Positions 1 to 8,387 of a DNA stretch of 64,000 nucleotides are shown here, piece after piece; position 1 is the first letter of the stretch; each line of letters opens with the position of its first letter. Location: the NCBI RefSeq assembly GCF_001713455.1, contig NZ_CP016464.1, forward strand, positions 4,388,001 through 4,452,000. Direction: 5' to 3'. The position numbers and the translations under genes were made by a program. The notes beneath the pieces are model-generated. The model saw only the letters and a program-made list of their open reading frames with translations. It did not search any database and was not told the DNA's origin. Source of the DNA: Bosea sp. RAC05 (lineage in GTDB: Bacteria > Pseudomonadota > Alphaproteobacteria > Rhizobiales > Beijerinckiaceae).

Positions 1-1488
1 GACGAGGCGGGCGTCGCCACGTTGAGCTTCGACGAGCTCAAGCGCCAGTCCAACCGGCTCGCCAATCTGCTGGTGGCGCAGGGCGTGCGACCGGGCGACC
101 GCGTCGGCATCCTGCTGCCGCAGCGGCCGGAGACCGCGATCGCCCATCTCGCCATCTACAAGCTCGGCGCGATCGCCCTGCCGCTCTTCACCCAGTTCGG
201 GCCCGACGCGCTCGAGCACCGGCTGCAGCATTCGGGCGCGAGCCTGCTGATCACCGACGGCGAGAACCTGCCCAAGATCGAGGCGATCCGCGACGCCCTG
301 CCGGAGCTGCGACGGCTGCTCGTGATCGGCGGCCACGGCCATCCCGACCTCGACGCCGAGATGGCGAAGGCATCGGACGCGTTTTCACCGCGCGAGACCG
401 ATGCCGAGGATCCGGCGCTGATCATCTACACCTCGGGCACGACCGGAAAGCCCAAGGGCGCGCTCCACGCCCACCGCGTCCTGCTCGGCCATCTGCCGGG
501 CGTCCAGCTGCCGCAGGAGTTCTTCCCGCAGCCGGGCGACCTGTTCTGGACCCCGGCCGACTGGGCCTGGGCGGGAGGGCTGCTCGATGTCCTGCTGCCG
601 AGCCTGTATTTCGGCGTCCCCGTGCTGGCCTCGCGGGCCCGGAAATTCGACCCCGAGGCCGCCTTCGACCTGATGGCGCGGCACAGGGTCCGCAACGCCT
701 TCCTGCCGCCGACCGCGCTGAAACTCATGCGGCAGGTCGCCAACCCGCGTCGCCCCGGCTTCGCGATGCGCTCGGTCGGCACCGGCGGGGAAACGCTGGG
801 CGCCGACATGCTCGCCTGGGGCCGGGACAGCTTCGGCTTGGATCTCAACGAATTCTACGGCCAGACCGAGGCCAACCTGATCGTGTCGAACTGCGCCGGC
901 CTGTTCCCCGTCGTGCCCGGTTCGATGGGCCGCGCCGTACCGGGGCACAAGGTCGCGGTGATCTCGGCCGACGGCGAGATCCTGCCCGCCGGTGAGCAGG
1001 GCCTGATCGCGGTGGCGCGGCCGGACCCCGTGATGATGCTGGAATACTGGCACCAGCCCGAGGCGACGGCGGCCAAGTTCATCGGCGACTGGTTCGTCAC
1101 CGGCGATACCGGGGCGCGCGACGAGCAGGGCTATTTCTGGTTCCAGGGTCGCGACGACGACATCATCTCCTCGGGCTCCTACCGGATCGGGCCGGGCGAC
1201 ATCGAGGATTGCATCATCCGCCATGCCGCCGTGCTGATGGTGGCCGTCATCGGCGTGCCCGATCCGATCCGCACCGAGGCGATCAAGGCCTTCGTGCTGC
1301 CGATGCCGGGAATCGCGCCGTCGGCGGCGCTGGCCGCCGAGATCCAGGCCTTCGTCCGCGACCGCCTCGCCGCCTATCAGTATCCGCGCCATGTCGAGTT
1401 CGTCACCGAACTGCCGCTGACCGCGACGGGCAAGATCCGGCGCAAGGATCTGCGGGACATGGAGATGGCGCGAGGCAAGATCACCTGA
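1..1488 (+). CDS. AMP-dependent acyl-CoA synthetase (5' end cut by window edge)
   Basis: Activates a carboxylic acid to its CoA thioester through an acyl-adenylate. The frame is open from the first base (D-E-A-G-V-A-T-L-S-F...), so the true start lies left of the window. Visible are the AMP/P-loop motif IIYTSGTTGKPKG near visible residue 141, the adenylate motif EFYGQTEANL near 284, the hinge segment GDTGARDEQGYFWFQGRDDD near 365-384 and the C-terminal catalytic lysine in TATGKIRRKDL near 478. The overall pattern (WTPADWAWAGGLLD, YWHQPEAT) resembles acetyl/medium-chain acyl-CoA synthetases of the ACSM type; the substrate cannot be told from sequence. A second, different acyl-CoA synthetase lies 1 kb away on the other strand. 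Confidence 0.9.
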   Translation, partial: DEAGVATLSFDELKRQSNRLANLLVAQGVRPGDRVGILLPQRPETAIAHLAIYKLGAIALPLFTQFGPDALEHRLQHSGASLLITDGENLPKIEAIRDALPELRRLLVIGGHGHPDLDAEMAKASDAFSPRETDAEDPALIIYTSGTTGKPKGALHAHRVLLGHLPGVQLPQEFFPQPGDLFWTPADWAWAGGLLDVLLPSLYFGVPVLASRARKFDPEAAFDLMARHRVRNAFLPPTALKLMRQVANPRRPGFAMRSVGTGGETLGADMLAWGRDSFGLDLNEFYGQTEANLIVSNCAGLFPVVPGSMGRAVPGHKVAVISADGEILPAGEQGLIAVARPDPVMMLEYWHQPEATAAKFIGDWFVTGDTGARDEQGYFWFQGRDDDIISSGSYRIGPGDIEDCIIRHAAVLMVAVIGVPDPIRTEAIKAFVLPMPGIAPSAALAAEIQAFVRDRLAAYQYPRHVEFVTELPLTATGKIRRKDLRDMEMARGKIT

Positions 1489-1489
1489 T

Positions 1490-1566
1490 CGTCATTGCGA
1501 GCGCAGCGAAGCAATCCAGAGCCACGCGCACGCTTTCTGGATTGCTTCGCTGCGCTCGCAATGACG
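1490..1566. repeat. Dispersed palindromic element, family A, copy 1
   Basis: A near-perfect inverted repeat with arms starting CGTCATTGCGAGCGCAGCGA and ending at the mirrored CGCAATGACG, about 30 bp per arm with a short loop. It starts one base after the synthetase stop codon and fills the gap to the convergent PPC-domain gene. The same arms recur at 8266, 15260, 18589, 20596 and 38755. It could act as a bidirectional transcript end or RNA-stabilising hairpin. Confidence 0.9.
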
Positions 1567-1573
1567 GATGGCG

Positions 1574-2428
1574 TTACCCCACCTCCAGCACCAGCTCGAA
1601 GGTCATCAGCACCGGGTTGTCGCCGCGCCGGTAGCGCCCGGCCGCCATCGCCCCGGTGTAATCGACCAGCGCGACGTCGATCTGCGCCTGCGGTCCGGCG
1701 CCATCATCGACGATCAACCCGCCGGTGATCGCGACCTCGGTGGCGAAGTTCTCGACGACCCCGCCCTCCGCGAAGCGCGCCCCGATGGTCGAGCCGACGC
1801 CGCCATGGATCGTCGCCCGCGCGATGCCGCGCTCGGCGCAGAAGCCCTCCAGCGCCCCGCAGAAATCGATGTTCGGCTTGACGCGCAGCGCGAAGAAGCG
1901 GCCCTCGCGCGTCGCGCCGAGCGGCTCGGCCGGCTGCGGCCCGAACAGCTTGAAATGCGTCTCCGGGTCGGTCTCGCCCAGGAAGGCGGCGCCATCGAGC
2001 CCGACCGCCGCCAGCGTGATCGGCTCCGCCACCATCGTCTCGTCGGGCAGGATATGGCCGCCGCTGCGCCGCCCGTCGCCCTCGATCCAGAGCGCATGGG
2101 CGTGGAAGAAGGGTGCGCCGTCGCGCAGGCCGAAGGTCATCGCGCCCACCTCGATGCGGGCGACGCCGACGGGCCGGAAGGTGTCGCTGTAGAAGGCGGC
2201 ATGCTCCGGCGTCTGCGACAGCGCCGGCATCACATAGGCGAAGGGCGAGAGCGCCAGCCCGTCGAGCTTGACCGTCCCGCTGACGAAGCCGGCCGCCGCG
2301 AAGCCGCGCCGGACGGCCTCGAGCAGCGTCAGGCCGGGCTGCAGTGTCAGCGGAAAGCGCAGGCCGTGGCACTCCGCCCACTGGATGCGGCCGGGCGTCT
2401 CCGGCCCGGGCTGCTGGATGCGCCTCAC
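1574..2428 (-). CDS. PPC/DUF296 domain protein (PD1-like)
   Basis: About 284 residues. The second half carries the PPC-domain signature: VKPNIDFCGALEGFCAERGI, then the HGGVGSTIGARF stretch and a VENFATEVAITGG strand; the first half (GFVSGTVKLDGLALSPF, FHAHALW) looks like a second, diverged copy. PPC (plants and prokaryotes conserved) domains form trimers; their bacterial role is unsettled and stand-alone copies are often annotated as DNA-binding with little evidence. The GTG start overlaps the TGA stop of the upstream acyl-CoA synthetase (GTGA), so translation is probably coupled and the two proteins probably act in one pathway. Family assignment is from motif resemblance only. Confidence 0.65.
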   Translation of the reverse strand: MRRIQQPGPETPGRIQWAECHGLRFPLTLQPGLTLLEAVRRGFAAAGFVSGTVKLDGLALSPFAYVMPALSQTPEHAAFYSDTFRPVGVARIEVGAMTFGLRDGAPFFHAHALWIEGDGRRSGGHILPDETMVAEPITLAAVGLDGAAFLGETDPETHFKLFGPQPAEPLGATREGRFFALRVKPNIDFCGALEGFCAERGIARATIHGGVGSTIGARFAEGGVVENFATEVAITGGLIVDDGAGPQAQIDVALVDYTGAMAAGRYRRGDNPVLMTFELVLEVG

Positions 2429-4062
2429 GAGCCCTGCCCCCTCAGCCAGTCCAGCTGCCCGCGCGCCTCGAGCTCATCGCGCACCAGGCGCTTCGGCACC
2501 TTGCCGTAGCCCGATTTCGGCAGCGCCTCCCAGAAGAAGAAGCGCTTGGGCATCTTGTAGCGAGCGATCTTCTCCGAGAGGAAGCCGGCGATCTCCGCCT
2601 CGTCGGCCCTGGCCCCGCCGCGGCAGACGCAGACGGCGACCCCGATCTCGCCCCAGACCGGATCGGGCAGGCCGAGCACCGCGACCTCCGCGATGGCGGG
2701 ATGGGTCAGGATCTTCTCCTCGATCTCGCGCGGATAGATGTTCGAGCCGCCGGAGATGTACATGTCCGAGGCGCGCCCGGTGATGTAGACGAAGCCCTCC
2801 TCGTCCATGTGGCCGAGATCGCCGGTGCGGAACCAGCCGTTCCGGAACGACTTCGCGTTGGCTTCCGGGTTGTCGTAATAGCCGGCGAAGACGGCCGGCC
2901 CGATCACGCAGATCTCGCCCTGCACGCCGGTTGCGACCTCCTCGCCGGCCTCGTCCTGGATCTGGACCTGCATCGCGGTGCGGGCATAGCCGCAGCTGCC
3001 GATGCGGGCGCCCGGCCCGTCCTCGGCGACATGCAGCGAGGGCGGCAGCACAGTGATGTTGCCGGTGACCTCGCCCAGCCCGAAATACTGCACGAGCACG
3101 GAGCCCAGCGTGGCGAGCGCCCGCTTCTGGTCCTCGCGATACATCGGCGCGCCCGCATAGATGACGTAGCGCAGCGAGGAATGGTCGTTCTGCTCGACCG
3201 CCGGATGCTCGACCAGCATCTTCAGGATCGTCGGCACGGTAAACAGGCTGGTGACGCGATGGCGGGCGATCAGCCGCCAGGCCTCGTCGATGTCGAAGCG
3301 CTCGGTCGGCAGCAGGATCGAGGCCGCCCCGCGCGCCGCCAGCATCAGCTGGTGGACGCCGGCGCCATGCGAGAGCGGCGCCACCACCAGCGAGCAATCG
3401 GCCTCCGTCGTGCCGGGCACGAGGTCGCAGAGATGGTTGGTGATGACGAAGCCCATCTGGCCATGGGTCAGCACCGCGGCCTTCGAGCGCCCGGTGGTGC
3501 CGGAGGTGAAGAAGAACCAGCAGGGGTCGTCATGCTCGACCGCGACATCCGCGACGCGCTCGCCGCGATGGCGCGCGATCACCGCGCCGACCTCGTCCTC
3601 GCCGAAGGCCGCGGGCCCGATCCGCCAGGTGAAGTCCGGGGCGGGCGCAGCCTTCGCGACGGCCGTGGCATGGTCGGGGAAATCGCCATGGCAGAGAAAC
3701 GCCTTCGCGCCCGAGGAGGTCGAGAGATAGGCGACCTCGTCCGGCAGCAGCCGGAAATTCGTCGGCACCCAGACGGCGCCGATCCGGAAGGTCGCGAACA
3801 TCGAGACGAACATCGCGTCGCAGTTCTTCGAATGCACCAGGATGCGGTCGCCCTTGCCGATGCCGCGCGCCCGCAAGCCCGCCGCCAGCGCCGAGACCTG
3901 CGCGTCGAGATCGGCCCAGCTCAGCGTCAGGTCGCCCCAGACGAAGGCGGGGTGAGCGGCCAGCCGCCGCCCGTTCTGCGCGACGATGTGGCCGAGATTC
4001 ATCACGCGCCGCGTCATCGGCGCGACGCCGCCGGCGGGGGCGGAGGCCTTCGTTGCGGTCAT
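2425..4062 (-). CDS. Acyl-CoA synthetase (FadD-like, AMP-binding)
   Basis: 545 residues with the full adenylate-forming set: FFTSGTTGRSKAAVLTH near residue 183, YFGLGEVTGNITVLPP in the middle, GWFRTGDLGHMDEEGFVYIT hinge, SGGSNIYPREIEE, and the C-terminal lysine in LPKSGYGKVPKR. I chose the ATG at 4062 over an upstream in-frame start because a GGGAG Shine-Dalgarno lies just ahead of it and homology begins soon after. It lies downstream of an IclR-type regulator on the same strand and overlaps the PPC-domain gene by four bases. The acid substrate is unknown; the IclR neighbour suggests an inducible aromatic or short-chain acid pathway (inference). Confidence 0.88.
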   Translation of the reverse strand: MTATKASAPAGGVAPMTRRVMNLGHIVAQNGRRLAAHPAFVWGDLTLSWADLDAQVSALAAGLRARGIGKGDRILVHSKNCDAMFVSMFATFRIGAVWVPTNFRLLPDEVAYLSTSSGAKAFLCHGDFPDHATAVAKAAPAPDFTWRIGPAAFGEDEVGAVIARHRGERVADVAVEHDDPCWFFFTSGTTGRSKAAVLTHGQMGFVITNHLCDLVPGTTEADCSLVVAPLSHGAGVHQLMLAARGAASILLPTERFDIDEAWRLIARHRVTSLFTVPTILKMLVEHPAVEQNDHSSLRYVIYAGAPMYREDQKRALATLGSVLVQYFGLGEVTGNITVLPPSLHVAEDGPGARIGSCGYARTAMQVQIQDEAGEEVATGVQGEICVIGPAVFAGYYDNPEANAKSFRNGWFRTGDLGHMDEEGFVYITGRASDMYISGGSNIYPREIEEKILTHPAIAEVAVLGLPDPVWGEIGVAVCVCRGGARADEAEIAGFLSEKIARYKMPKRFFFWEALPKSGYGKVPKRLVRDELEARGQLDWLRGQGS

Positions 4063-4135
4063 TCCAGTGTCTCCCTCGACGAGAACGCAGGGTGAAATCG
4101 GTCGGTGCCGGCCCATGAGGCGATGCGCGCGTCCA

Positions 4136-4969
4136 TCACGCCCGCCTCGCTTCGAGCGCCGGCGCGGTGAAGCGCCCGGCCCGGTCCGCGACCGTGCGAC
4201 CCGGCACGAACATGTCCGCCAGCACCCGCTCCATCCGCGTCACCTCGGCGCGCAGATGGCCGGCCAGTTCGTCCTGTCGCTGCGGCGCCATGCGGCTGTC
4301 GATCGCCGCCAGGCTGAGCGCGCCGGCGACGCGCCCGTCCGGATAGCGAAAGGCCATGCCGACGCCCCAGGAGCTGGCGACGAGCCGACCGGGGTTGAGG
4401 GCGAAGCCGCGCTGGCGGGCCAGCGCGAGATCGTCGCGCAGGATCTCCGGCGCGAACCCCTGATAGCGGGCGCGCAAGGCGGGCTCGTTGGCGGCGAGGA
4501 GGCGGTCCACATCGTCGTCGGGCAAGGCCGCCAGCAGGGCGAGCGACCCCGCGCCGACACCGAGCGGATGCTGGTCGCCCATCTGCAGCGCATGGGTGCG
4601 CACCGGATAGGTGCCCTCCTCGCGATGCAGGCAGACGCAGTAGTGGTCGCGCCGCACGGAGAGGAAGCTGGTGTCCATCGTCACCGCGGCGAGGCGGCGC
4701 AGGCTCTCCATCGCCAGTTCGAGCAGGCCGTGCCGGCGCGCCGCCAGCACGCCGAGCACGAAGGCCTCCTCGCCCAGGCAGTAATGACGTGTCCGCGGCT
4801 CCTGCTCGACGAGGCCGGCCCGGATCAGGGCCAGCAGCAGCCGTCGCGCGGTCGGCTTGTTCAGGCCGCTGCCGGCGACGATCTCGACCAGCGGCAGCCC
4901 GCCCGCCGGCTCGCGGCCGATCAGCGCCAGCAGCTGCAGCGCGCGGTCCACGCTCTGCGAGCCGGACAT
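4136..4969 (-). CDS. IclR-family transcriptional regulator
   Basis: About 277 residues: an N-terminal winged helix-turn-helix (SQSVDRALQLLALIG ... GLNKPTARRLLLALIRAGLV) followed by the IclR effector-binding domain (AAVTMDTSFLSVRRDHYCVC, HPLGVGAGSLALLAALP). The frame is open up to 5038, but an in-frame start there would place a perfect palindromic operator inside the gene; IclR homology begins right at MSGSQSVDRAL, so I prefer ATG 4969 (a GTG at 4999 is possible). It is divergent from the TRAP transporter operon and upstream of the synthetase/PPC pair, so it probably controls one or both. Confidence 0.85.
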   Translation of the reverse strand: MSGSQSVDRALQLLALIGREPAGGLPLVEIVAGSGLNKPTARRLLLALIRAGLVEQEPRTRHYCLGEEAFVLGVLAARRHGLLELAMESLRRLAAVTMDTSFLSVRRDHYCVCLHREEGTYPVRTHALQMGDQHPLGVGAGSLALLAALPDDDVDRLLAANEPALRARYQGFAPEILRDDLALARQRGFALNPGRLVASSWGVGMAFRYPDGRVAGALSLAAIDSRMAPQRQDELAGHLRAEVTRMERVLADMFVPGRTVADRAGRFTAPALEARRA

Positions 4970-5016
4970 CCCGGCCCGCGCCTCGTCGCTTCCTGGCACC
5001 CTGGCGTCCTCACCAA

Positions 5017-5035
5017 AGGTCCATGATGTGGACCT
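5017..5035. promoter_or_regulatory. Perfect inverted repeat, candidate IclR operator
   Basis: AGGTCCATGATGTGGACCT: 7-bp arms AGGTCCA/TGGACCT around a 5-bp centre. It sits between the IclR gene and the divergent TRAP operon. The half-site TGTGGACC recurs about 105 bp further on (near 5133), ahead of the TRAP genes. Assignment to this regulator is by position only. Confidence 0.5.
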
Positions 5036-5196
5036 CATTTTTATGTCTTCAGCCTAGTTCGCCCGATTGCCGATTGCAATGCAGGTTACCTCGTGTAATC
5101 TCCGGCCCGATCCACAGTGACCTTGATCACAGTGTGGACCGCATCGACGGCCGCCCGACAGGCCAGACAAGATCGATGCGACGGGAGGACGAACCA

Positions 5197-5289
5197 ATGT
5201 CGACGCAGGCACCCTGCGAGGGGTCCGGCCCCACGCCCGCAACCGTGACGTCGCCGGTCGGCCTGGCCGTCGCGCGCTGCTGGCGCTGA
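5197..5289 (+). CDS. Possible 30-residue leader ORF ahead of dctQM
   Basis: ATG preceded by an excellent GGGAGG Shine-Dalgarno with 8-nt spacing; reads MSTQAPCEGSGPTPATVTSP and ends 30 codons later, 8 nt before the ATG of the TRAP transporter gene, which itself has no clear Shine-Dalgarno. This is either a translated leader that hands ribosomes to dctQM, or the original dctQM start separated from the gene by a frameshift. The peptide has no recognisable domain. Confidence 0.4.
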   Translation: MSTQAPCEGSGPTPATVTSPVGLAVARCWR

Positions 5290-5297
5290 GCACCGCC

Positions 5298-7166
5298 ATG
5301 GTCGACGTCGCCGACAGGATCGCCCTGCCCGAGGCCATCGCGGAGCTCGAGGATGTCCGCCCGGGCTCGCCCTTCATGCGCCCGGTCGAGGCGGTCGCCG
5401 CCGGCCTCGTCGCGCTGATCATCGGTGTCCTGCTGCTCGGCGTCACCTCGCGCTACGTCTTTTCGCTGCCGGTGATCTGGATCGACGAGGTCGCCTCGAT
5501 CTCCTTCCTCTGGCTGGCCATGCTCGGCTCCGCGATCGCGATCGACCGCAACGAGCATCTGCGGCTGACGCTCTTCATCGGCATGATGCCGGAGCGCCTG
5601 CGCGGCTTCGCCAACAGCTTCGCGCTGCTCGTCGTCGCCGCCTTCCTCTTGGCGATGATCTACCCGGCGATCGACTATGCGATCGAGGAAAGCTACGTCA
5701 CCTCGGCCGCGCTCAACATTCCCAACAGCTGGCGCGTCTCGGCGCTCGCAACGGGCATCGTCCTGATGTCGCTGCTGGCGTTGCGCCACGCCTGGCGCAC
5801 CTCGACGCTGCGCGATCTCGTCCTGGCGGCGGCGCTGATCCTCGCCATCGGCGCCGCCTTCTGGTGGCTGACGCCGACGCTGAAGGGGCTGGGCTACGGC
5901 AACATCCTGATCTTCCTCGTCGTTGTCGTCGCGCTCTGCCTGGTCGCCGGCGTGCCGATCGCCTTCTGCTTCGGCATGGGCACCCTGTGCTTCCTCGTCT
6001 TCTCGACCAATGTGCCGATGCTGGTGATGGTCGGCCGCATGGACGAGGGCATGTCGAGCATCATCCTGCTCTCGGTGCCGATCTTCGTGCTGCTCGGCTG
6101 CATCCTCGACGCCACCGGCATGGGCAAGGCGATCGTGGACTTCCTCGCCTCCATGCTCGGCCATGTCCGTGCCGGCATGTCCTATGTCCTGCTCGGCTCG
6201 CTCTTCCTGGTCTCGGGCATTTCCGGCTCGAAGGTCTCGGACATGGCAACGGTGGCGCCCGCGCTGTTTCCGGAGATGAAGCGGCGCGGCTACAAGCCCA
6301 AGGAGCTGATCGCGCTGCTCTCCACCGGCGCGGCCATGGCCGACACGGTGCCGCCCTCGATCGTGCTGATCGTGCTGGGCTCCGTCGCCGGCGTCTCGAT
6401 CGCCGGCCTGTTCAACGCCGGCTTCGCCATCGCCATGGTGCTGCTGCTGGCGCTCGCCATCCTCGCGCGCTGGAAGGCACGCCATGAGGACCTCGCGGGC
6501 GTGCGCCGGCTCTCGCTCTCGGTCATCGGCAAGACCGCGCTGATCGCGGGCCCCGCTTTGGTGCTGCCCTTCATCATCCGTGCGGCGGTCGGCGGCGGCG
6601 TCGCCACCGCCACGGAAGTCTCGACCATCGCAGTGCTCTACGCGCTGATCATCGGCATGGTGCTCTACGGCGGCATCAGCCGGCGCAAATTCTACGCGAT
6701 GTTCGTCGAGACGGCGGCCCTCTCGGGCGCCATCCTGATGATCCTCGGCACCGCGCTCGCCATGGCCTGGGCCCTGACGCAGACCGGCTTCGCCCGCGAC
6801 CTCGCGACCTTCATGACCGGACTGCCCGGCGGCTGGCTGACCTTCATGGTGGTGACGATCGTCGTGTTCCTGGTGCTGGGTTGCGTGCTCGAGGGGCTTC
6901 CCGCGATCGTGCTGATGGCGCCGCTGATGTTCCCGATTGCCAAGAGCCTCGGCATCAACGACGTGCATTATTCGATGGTGGTGGTCACCGCGATGAACAT
7001 CGGCCTGATGACCCCGCCGATCGGCATCGGCTTCTACATCGCCTGCAAGATCGGCAACGTCTCGCCCGACGAGGCGATGGGCGCGATCTGGCCCTATCTG
7101 ATCGCGCTGCTCGCGGGCCTGCTCGTCATCGCCTTCGTGCCCGGCCTCTCGACCTGGGTGCTGTGA
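5298..7166 (+). CDS. TRAP transporter, fused small and large membrane subunits (DctQM)
   Basis: 622 residues. The first ~170 residues are a DctQ-type four-helix subunit (ISFLWLAMLGSAIAIDRNEH is the conserved DctQ core); from about residue 195 the protein is a DctM-type ion-coupled permease with GVPIAFCFGMGTLCF, LLSVPIFVLLGCILDATGMG, GISGSKVSDMATVAPALFP and NIGLMTPPIGIGFYIA. Together with the DctP protein encoded next it forms a secondary TRAP importer for an organic acid or similar solute in the inner membrane. Fused QM subunits are a known arrangement. Substrate unknown; the flanking IclR regulator, acyl-CoA synthetases and SDR suggest a carboxylate catabolic unit. Confidence 0.93.
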   Translation: MVDVADRIALPEAIAELEDVRPGSPFMRPVEAVAAGLVALIIGVLLLGVTSRYVFSLPVIWIDEVASISFLWLAMLGSAIAIDRNEHLRLTLFIGMMPERLRGFANSFALLVVAAFLLAMIYPAIDYAIEESYVTSAALNIPNSWRVSALATGIVLMSLLALRHAWRTSTLRDLVLAAALILAIGAAFWWLTPTLKGLGYGNILIFLVVVVALCLVAGVPIAFCFGMGTLCFLVFSTNVPMLVMVGRMDEGMSSIILLSVPIFVLLGCILDATGMGKAIVDFLASMLGHVRAGMSYVLLGSLFLVSGISGSKVSDMATVAPALFPEMKRRGYKPKELIALLSTGAAMADTVPPSIVLIVLGSVAGVSIAGLFNAGFAIAMVLLLALAILARWKARHEDLAGVRRLSLSVIGKTALIAGPALVLPFIIRAAVGGGVATATEVSTIAVLYALIIGMVLYGGISRRKFYAMFVETAALSGAILMILGTALAMAWALTQTGFARDLATFMTGLPGGWLTFMVVTIVVFLVLGCVLEGLPAIVLMAPLMFPIAKSLGINDVHYSMVVVTAMNIGLMTPPIGIGFYIACKIGNVSPDEAMGAIWPYLIALLAGLLVIAFVPGLSTWVL

Positions 7167-7235
7167 AGAAGACCGCCGCCACGCCACCGGTTCGTCGAAC
7201 AAGACCACCACAATAAACCACAGGGAGAAACGACC

Positions 7236-8255
7236 ATGACCATCTCACGCCGCACCCTGCTCCAGGGCACCGCCGCCACCTCGGCGATCGGCACCTTCCA
7301 CATCGGTTCCGCCTTCGCGCAGACGCCTGAATTCTCCTACAAATACGCCAACAACCTGCCGTTGGCGCACCCGCTGAACGTGCGCGCCAACGAGGCGGTC
7401 GAGAAGATCAAGGCCGAGACCAACGGCCGCGTCGTCATCCAGATCTTCCCGAACAACCAGCTCGGCTCCGACACCGACATGCTGAGCCAGGTCCGCTCCG
7501 GCGGCGTCGAGTTCTTCACGCTCTCGCCGCTGATCCTCTCGACCCTGGTGCCCAACGCCTCGGTCTCGGGCATCGGCTTCGCCTTCCCGAACTATGACGC
7601 CGTCTGGAAGGCCATGGACGGCGAGCTCGGCAGCTATGTGCGCGGCCAGATCGGCAAGGCCAACCTCGTCGTCATGGACAAGATCTGGGACAATGGCTTC
7701 CGCCAGATGACCTCGTCCAAGGGCCCGATCAGCACCCCCGACGACCTCAAGGGCCTGAAGATCCGCGTGCCGGTCTCGCCGCTCTGGACCTCGATGTTCA
7801 CCGCCTTCCAGTCGGCCCCCGCCAGCATCAACTTCGCCGAGGTCTACACCGCGCTGCAGACCAAGATCGTCGACGCACAGGAAAACCCGCTGGCGATCAT
7901 CTCGACCGCCAAGCTCTTCGAGGTGCAGAAGTTCTGCTCGCTGACCAACCACATGTGGGACGGCTTCTGGTTCCTCGGCAACCGCCGCGCCTGGGAGCGT
8001 CTGCCGGAGGATCTGCGCGCCATCGTCGCCAAGAACCTCAACGCCGCCGCTGAGCTGGAGCGCGCCGACGTCGCCAAGCTCAATGCCGGCCTGCGCGACG
8101 ACCTGACGTCCAAGGGCATGGTCTTCAACGAGACCAAGGCCGACCCCTTCCGCGACGCCCTGCGCAAGGCCGGCTTCTACGCCGAGTGGAAGAAGAAGTA
8201 TGGCGACGAGGCCTGGGCGATCCTCGAGAAGGCCGTCGGCGGCTCGCTGAGCTGA
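7236..8255 (+). CDS. TRAP transporter substrate-binding protein (DctP family)
   Basis: 339 residues, starting with MTISRRTLLQG, a twin-arginine motif followed by a hydrophobic stretch and an AFA-QT cleavage site, so it is probably exported by Tat. The mature part shows the DctP pattern: YANNLPLAHPLNVRANEAVE, IFPNNQLGSDTDMLSQVRSG, GLKIRVPVSPLWTSMFTAF, and the conserved arginine plus FAEVYTALQTKIVDAQENP segment that contacts a carboxylate ligand. A GGGAGAAACGACC ribosome site precedes the ATG. It is 69 bp downstream of dctQM and is its partner. Confidence 0.93.
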   Translation: MTISRRTLLQGTAATSAIGTFHIGSAFAQTPEFSYKYANNLPLAHPLNVRANEAVEKIKAETNGRVVIQIFPNNQLGSDTDMLSQVRSGGVEFFTLSPLILSTLVPNASVSGIGFAFPNYDAVWKAMDGELGSYVRGQIGKANLVVMDKIWDNGFRQMTSSKGPISTPDDLKGLKIRVPVSPLWTSMFTAFQSAPASINFAEVYTALQTKIVDAQENPLAIISTAKLFEVQKFCSLTNHMWDGFWFLGNRRAWERLPEDLRAIVAKNLNAAAELERADVAKLNAGLRDDLTSKGMVFNETKADPFRDALRKAGFYAEWKKKYGDEAWAILEKAVGGSLS

Positions 8256-8265
8256 GGCTGCTCAG

Positions 8266-8354
8266 CCGTCATTGCGAGCGCAGCGAAGCAATCCAGACTG
8301 AAGCGCTCTGCCGCTCTGGATTGCTTCGTCGGCTGCGCCTCCTCGCAATGACGG
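8266..8354. repeat. Dispersed palindromic element, family A, copy 2
   Basis: Left arm CCGTCATTGCGAGCGCAGCG; the right arm is the variant reading TTGCTTCGTCGGCTGCGCCT, also found in the copy inside the ABC ATPase gene, which makes the stem imperfect near its base. It lies 10 bp after dctP and 33 bp before the SDR gene. Confidence 0.9.
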
Positions 8355-8387
8355 CCCGTTTCTCCAACTGATCGAAGAGCGTCCACC

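Noticed and set aside
5127..7211. Long open frame on the minus strand opposite the TRAP transporter gene (about 694 codons)
   Set aside because: It is antisense to a protein with clear DctQM motifs, is dominated by Asp/Arg/Gln/His/Gly, and is an artefact of GC-rich third positions. Similar antisense frames opposite iolD, mdh, sucA and uvrB were left out for the same reason.
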